NCBI GenBank assembly: GCA_038230975.1
Contig: JBBRMF010000235.1
Coordinates: forward strand, 1-8,267
Source: JANXVV01 sp038230975
GTDB taxonomy: Bacteria > Planctomycetota > Phycisphaerae > Tepidisphaerales > Tepidisphaeraceae
Reading direction: 5' to 3'
DNA length: 8,267 nucleotides
Shown: piece after piece, positions 4,925-8,267 of the stretch
How the letters are laid out: each line of letters opens with the position of its first letter
Position numbering within the stretch: position 1 is the first letter of the stretch
Notes under the pieces: model-generated
What the model saw: only the letters and a program-made list of their open reading frames with translations
Told to the model about the DNA's origin: nothing
Database searches by the model: none
Program-made: the position numbers and the translations under genes

Positions 4925-7900
4925 ATGGACGGGACCTGGTTTTCTCCAGGCGTGGACAGCGGCATTTTAGGCTCATCATCTCAAAACCGGCAGGAAAAAC
5001 GGCGAAAATCGAAAAGCAAATCTCGGTCGTCCAAGCTACCGATCTTTGAACTCACGCAACTCGAGCAGCGAATTTTGTTGAGCTTTTCGCCGAGTATCAG
5101 TGGCAGTCCTACTGTCACCGGAGGCCAACCGTATACTCTTAATCTGAGTTCCACGGGAACGACGACACCAACTTCTTGGTCAATTGACTGGGGGGACAGC
5201 AACCATGTTCCGATCGTCTATGCCAACGGGCCAAGCGTCCCGCACACCTACGCGAACACCGCTGCAACGTATACAATCACGGCGACCGCAAAAGACACCA
5301 ACAACTACACCGCGACCGCTCAGCCCTTGGGCTTGGATATTGCTTTTGGCATCAATGGGCTACGTCTAACCGATATCACCCCGGGAAATTCTACAGATGG
5401 CGGATATGCTTCGGCCGTCGATTCGTCTGGAAGAATTCTCGTTGCGGGTGTTGCCGGTAACGGTGATTTTGTACTCGCTCGCTATACCAACACTGGGATC
5501 CTCGACACATCATTTGGGGCGGTCAATGCAGGCTTGCATTCTGGGTACACCAAATTGGATTTGGGTGGCACCAGTGATAAAGCGTACGCTATGGCGATCC
5601 AACCCGACGGTAAGATTGTGGTGGGTGGGACGACGAATGTGAATTCCGCCACCAAAGGATTTGACTTTGCCGTTGCGCGGTTTACCAGCGATGGCACGCT
5701 GGACACCGACCTCAATGACGGTTTTGGTACTCCGACAAACACAAACCGACCCGGTTTCACGACGATCGATTTTGGAACCGCCGGTATTTCCAATGACCAG
5801 GTAAACGCGTTAGCGATCGATGTGAACGGTCGGATTATCGTCGCAGGAACCGCCAGCAAAAACATCAAGGCATTCGCCGTTGCCCGATTGGATTCCCACG
5901 GTATCTTAGACACGGCTCGATTCAATTCAGCCGGTGCCAACGGTTACGCGCCTGGCACGGAATTGATTCCGTTTACCGGCCCGGCTTTGTCCATCTCCTG
6001 TCAGGCCATTGTACTTGAAAGTGCCATGACCTACGGTCCGCAGCGCATCGTACTCGGCGGGTATGCGTACAATAATGCGCAGAGCACCAACACCGATTTC
6101 GCGCTGACCCGTCTGCGATACGATGGTTCGATAGACAATGGCTCGGTAGGAGACCCCACTGACTATTTTGGGGCCTCAACCAGTAAAGGGTATGTGCTAA
6201 CGGATTTCTCGGGCGGGGCGGGTGCGTGCAGCGGCTCGTTCAGTTCCGATTCGGATTTCACCCTCGTTCTGGAACCTGATACGACTCTTGGAACCTTGAA
6301 AATCGTGGCTGCGGGTTCCGAGATTCCGAGTTCCGCACCGAACAATTCGGACTTCGCGGTGGCGCGCTATGATGCTCGAGGCGTGCCCGACACCGCAGGT
6401 GCTACTGGATTTGGCCCCTGGGTGAACAGTGGCGCCCGTGCAGGTAAGGTTACGGTGGACTTCGCCGGTGGAAATGACATCGCGTACTCAAGCGCCATCG
6501 ACGCAAATGGAAAGATTGTGCTCGCGGGGACCGCGACCGCTGCGTCTTCCACGGGAACAGGATCCGATTTCGCGCTGGCACGTCTCAATTTTGACGGAAC
6601 GCTCGATCCGACGTTCGGCAACGGTGGAAAGCTGACGACTGATTTCGGCACTAGCGTTTCAGGGGTCAGTACGGATGTGGCACGTTCGATGAGCATCCTG
6701 CCCGATGGTCGGATCGTACTGGCAGGATATTCGCAACTGTCCGGCGATACCAAAATTGCATTGGCGCGCTATCAGCCCAACAATCAGGTCGTTGTGGTTG
6801 CGCCTCCCACTTCCCCCGTAAACTTTCGTGTCACACGCGCTGCCGCAAGCCGCGTGGACTTGGTCTGGGACGCATTGCCAGGAGCGACGGGCTACAAGGT
6901 GGAATGGTCACCGGACAATGCAGCGTGGCAAGGCTATGAACTCGTCGGTAATGCGCAGACGCATTACTCCGACTCAACGGTCGTCGCAGGCGCGGCACGA
7001 TACTATCGCGTCTCAGCTGAGATCAATACCTTGGTGGGCGTTCCTTCAGGGACGGCTCGCGCGCAAATCGCGCCAACTATTTCGTCGTTCACTACCGATA
7101 GTTTCGAGACGCCCGCGCTCACCAGCGGTACCTCGCAGATTGCACCAAACGGTTCCACCTGGACAATGGTGCAGCAAATGTCCGGACAGGGTGCTGCGGG
7201 TATCGCCAACCACAATTCGTCGCTCTTTACGTCCAGTGCCAGCGAGAATCCACCGAATGGTCAGCAGGAAGCGTTTTTACAGGGGTTTGGATTTGTCAGC
7301 CAGAATGTGACATTGGCGGCGGGTCATTACACGCTTTCATTTTCGGCCGCAAAGGTCACGGGCGAGACCACACCGGAATTGATTCAAGTCATCGTCGATG
7401 GAGATGTAAAAGCATCCGTCACGCCTGTAACGGGCTATCAGTCGTACAATGTTGGATTCGATGTTGCCGCGGGAACGCACACCGTTCAAATCTCAGGCTC
7501 CAGCACTGGAACCGGTTATGCGCTGGTCGACAATGTTCAGCTTTCGATGCAGACCGAAGCAATCCAGGGACCAAGCATTGTGGATGAAGGCTCCACGACC
7601 ACCTACACCGCAAGCGGTTCGCAGGCGGCAAATACGGTATGGACGGTGACGCGCGGCACCAAGATTGTCGCGAGCAGTGTCGGCACCACCCTCATTTTTG
7701 CCCAGGCAACCGGGACCTACACCGTCACCGCAACCCTTCCCCCGGCCGGTGGTGTGTCAAGTATCGTATCCTCGAAAGTAGTCACAGTAAGCAATCTCGC
7801 GCCGGCGGGTGTTCAGATTATCGCCTCAACCCAAACGCCGCTGGCCGGTCGAATGCTGGTCCTCGGCAGCCGAGCCAGCGACGCGGGGGGCACGAATGAT

Positions 7901-8267
7901 TCACTGTCGTATACCTGGTCAGTAAGCCAGTCCCAGAATTCGACTTGGACTTTGCCTGTAGGCACCGTGGTGAAGCTACCGACGTTGGCGTTCACTCCGG
8001 ATTCGTCAGATACAGCGAAGGACTATGTCGTCTCTTTGACCGTGACGGATCAGGATGGGGCCAAAACGGTTGCGACGCAGACGTTCCATGTGAGTCCTGG
8101 GGTTGCGCAGAGCGATTGGACGATCGGATCTACATATGTGGGCGGCAATTCTGTGATACCGAATGCACAAATCGGTTTGGGTGACATGGCCGTGGTATCG
8201 CAGCCCGATGGTCGCTTGCTCGTTGCCGGCCCCTATACAAATGAGCAAGGTCCGACCAACGGCAGCG
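4925..8267 (+). CDS. Giant LEPR-XLL surface/secreted protein with delta-60, PKD, FN3 and Ig-like domains (3' end off-window)
   Basis: The frame from ATG 4925 is open for at least 1114 codons to the window edge. A strong Shine-Dalgarno and a promoter precede it. Residues 22-37 are highly basic and are followed by LEQRILLS (46-53). This is a form of the planctomycete LEPR-XLL motif, thought to mark large exported proteins. No classical hydrophobic signal peptide is seen. The visible order is: a PKD-like domain (about 57-135, with WSIDWGD), seven delta-60 repeats (about 150-620), fibronectin III (626-717), a jelly-roll or carbohydrate-binding-like domain (about 720-876, ending ALVDNVQL), an Ig/PKD-like domain (878-957) and a PKD-like domain (959-1058). 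An eighth delta-60 repeat (QPDGRLLVAG, about 1093-1102) follows. The protein is rich in Thr, Ser, Gly and Ala with very few cysteines. The role is probably structural or adhesive at the cell surface; no enzyme motif is visible in this part. Confidence 0.9.
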   Translation, partial: MDGTWFSPGVDSGILGSSSQNRQEKRRKSKSKSRSSKLPIFELTQLEQRILLSFSPSISGSPTVTGGQPYTLNLSSTGTTTPTSWSIDWGDSNHVPIVYANGPSVPHTYANTAATYTITATAKDTNNYTATAQPLGLDIAFGINGLRLTDITPGNSTDGGYASAVDSSGRILVAGVAGNGDFVLARYTNTGILDTSFGAVNAGLHSGYTKLDLGGTSDKAYAMAIQPDGKIVVGGTTNVNSATKGFDFAVARFTSDGTLDTDLNDGFGTPTNTNRPGFTTIDFGTAGISNDQVNALAIDVNGRIIVAGTASKNIKAFAVARLDSHGILDTARFNSAGANGYAPGTELIPFTGPALSISCQAIVLESAMTYGPQRIVLGGYAYNNAQSTNTDFALTRLRYDGSIDNGSVGDPTDYFGASTSKGYVLTDFSGGAGACSGSFSSDSDFTLVLEPDTTLGTLKIVAAGSEIPSSAPNNSDFAVARYDARGVPDTAGATGFGPWVNSGARAGKVTVDFAGGNDIAYSSAIDANGKIVLAGTATAASSTGTGSDFALARLNFDGTLDPTFGNGGKLTTDFGTSVSGVSTDVARSMSILPDGRIVLAGYSQLSGDTKIALARYQPNNQVVVVAPPTSPVNFRVTRAAASRVDLVWDALPGATGYKVEWSPDNAAWQGYELVGNAQTHYSDSTVVAGAARYYRVSAEINTLVGVPSGTARAQIAPTISSFTTDSFETPALTSGTSQIAPNGSTWTMVQQMSGQGAAGIANHNSSLFTSSASENPPNGQQEAFLQGFGFVSQNVTLAAGHYTLSFSAAKVTGETTPELIQVIVDGDVKASVTPVTGYQSYNVGFDVAAGTHTVQISGSSTGTGYALVDNVQLSMQTEAIQGPSIVDEGSTTTYTASGSQAANTVWTVTRGTKIVASSVGTTLIFAQATGTYTVTATLPPAGGVSSIVSSKVVTVSNLAPAGVQIIASTQTPLAGRMLVLGSRASDAGGTNDSLSYTWSVSQSQNSTWTLPVGTVVKLPTLAFTPDSSDTAKDYVVSLTVTDQDGAKTVATQTFHVSPGVAQSDWTIGSTYVGGNSVIPNAQIGLGDMAVVSQPDGRLLVAGPYTNEQGPTNGS
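5399..6787 (+). repeat. Seven tandem delta-60 protein repeats
   Basis: The encoded repeats share the pattern A-hydrophobic-DG(K/R)I(V/L)VAG, a variable loop, then DFALARY and DGTLDxxFG. Their GKIVVAG-type cores begin at 5429, 5609, 5828, 6041, 6296, 6509 and 6707, so spacing runs from 60 to 85 residues. Repeats 4 and 5 are the most diverged (RIVLGG and KIVAAG cores, with longer loops). Repeat 7 has KIALARY in place of DFALARY. The DNA itself is not closely repeated, so this is old protein-level duplication. Confidence 0.85.

Noticed and set aside
5482..7215. Several minus-strand frames of 60-152 codons within the giant gene
   Set aside because: They lie antisense to a continuous frame with repeated delta-60 motifs, and their Val/Pro/Ala-rich translations are mirror images of those repeats.

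Overview
The window most likely comes from a planctomycete or a close relative. The main evidence is a very large secreted-type protein whose N-terminus carries the LEQRILLS form of the 'LEPR-XLL' motif, seen chiefly in giant surface proteins of Planctomycetes. It is followed by delta-60 repeats, PKD/Ig-like, fibronectin III and jelly-roll-like segments. The moderate-to-high GC and the tyrosine recombinase type also fit. No genus can be named from this sequence.

Positions 1-2680 are a wreckage of nested mobile DNA. The innermost host is a tyrosine recombinase gene (ending at 2680), which has its catalytic domain but has lost most of its N-terminal DNA-binding domain. It appears to have been cut by an IS66-family element whose right end lies at about 1947. 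The IS66 transposase gene (plus strand, stop at 1916) is itself split. Its central part is at 1-141 and its C-terminus at about 1752-1916. Between them, in antisense orientation, lies a group II intron with an intact-looking reverse transcriptase/maturase gene (301-1632, minus), a clear domain V (256-288) and a plausible domain VI. The intron lacks its 5' part (domain I and the GTGYG start). About 45-50 IS66 codons, including the catalytic-Glu motif, are missing at the same junction, so one deletion could explain both losses.

Positions 2681-2873 are intergenic and hold a perfect 14-bp palindrome. Positions 2874-4784 encode a TPR-containing glycosyltransferase of the SPINDLY/O-GlcNAc transferase family (GT41). 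Positions 4785-4924 hold a good sigma70-like promoter and a leader hairpin touching the Shine-Dalgarno. From 4925 a frame stays open to the window edge (at least 1114 codons) and encodes the LEPR-XLL surface protein. Its first seven delta-60 repeats probably form one beta-propeller.

Functionally there are two parts: a degraded mobile-element graveyard on the left, and on the right a glycosyltransferase next to a giant extracellular or cell-surface protein. Whether the transferase modifies that protein is only a guess from adjacency.
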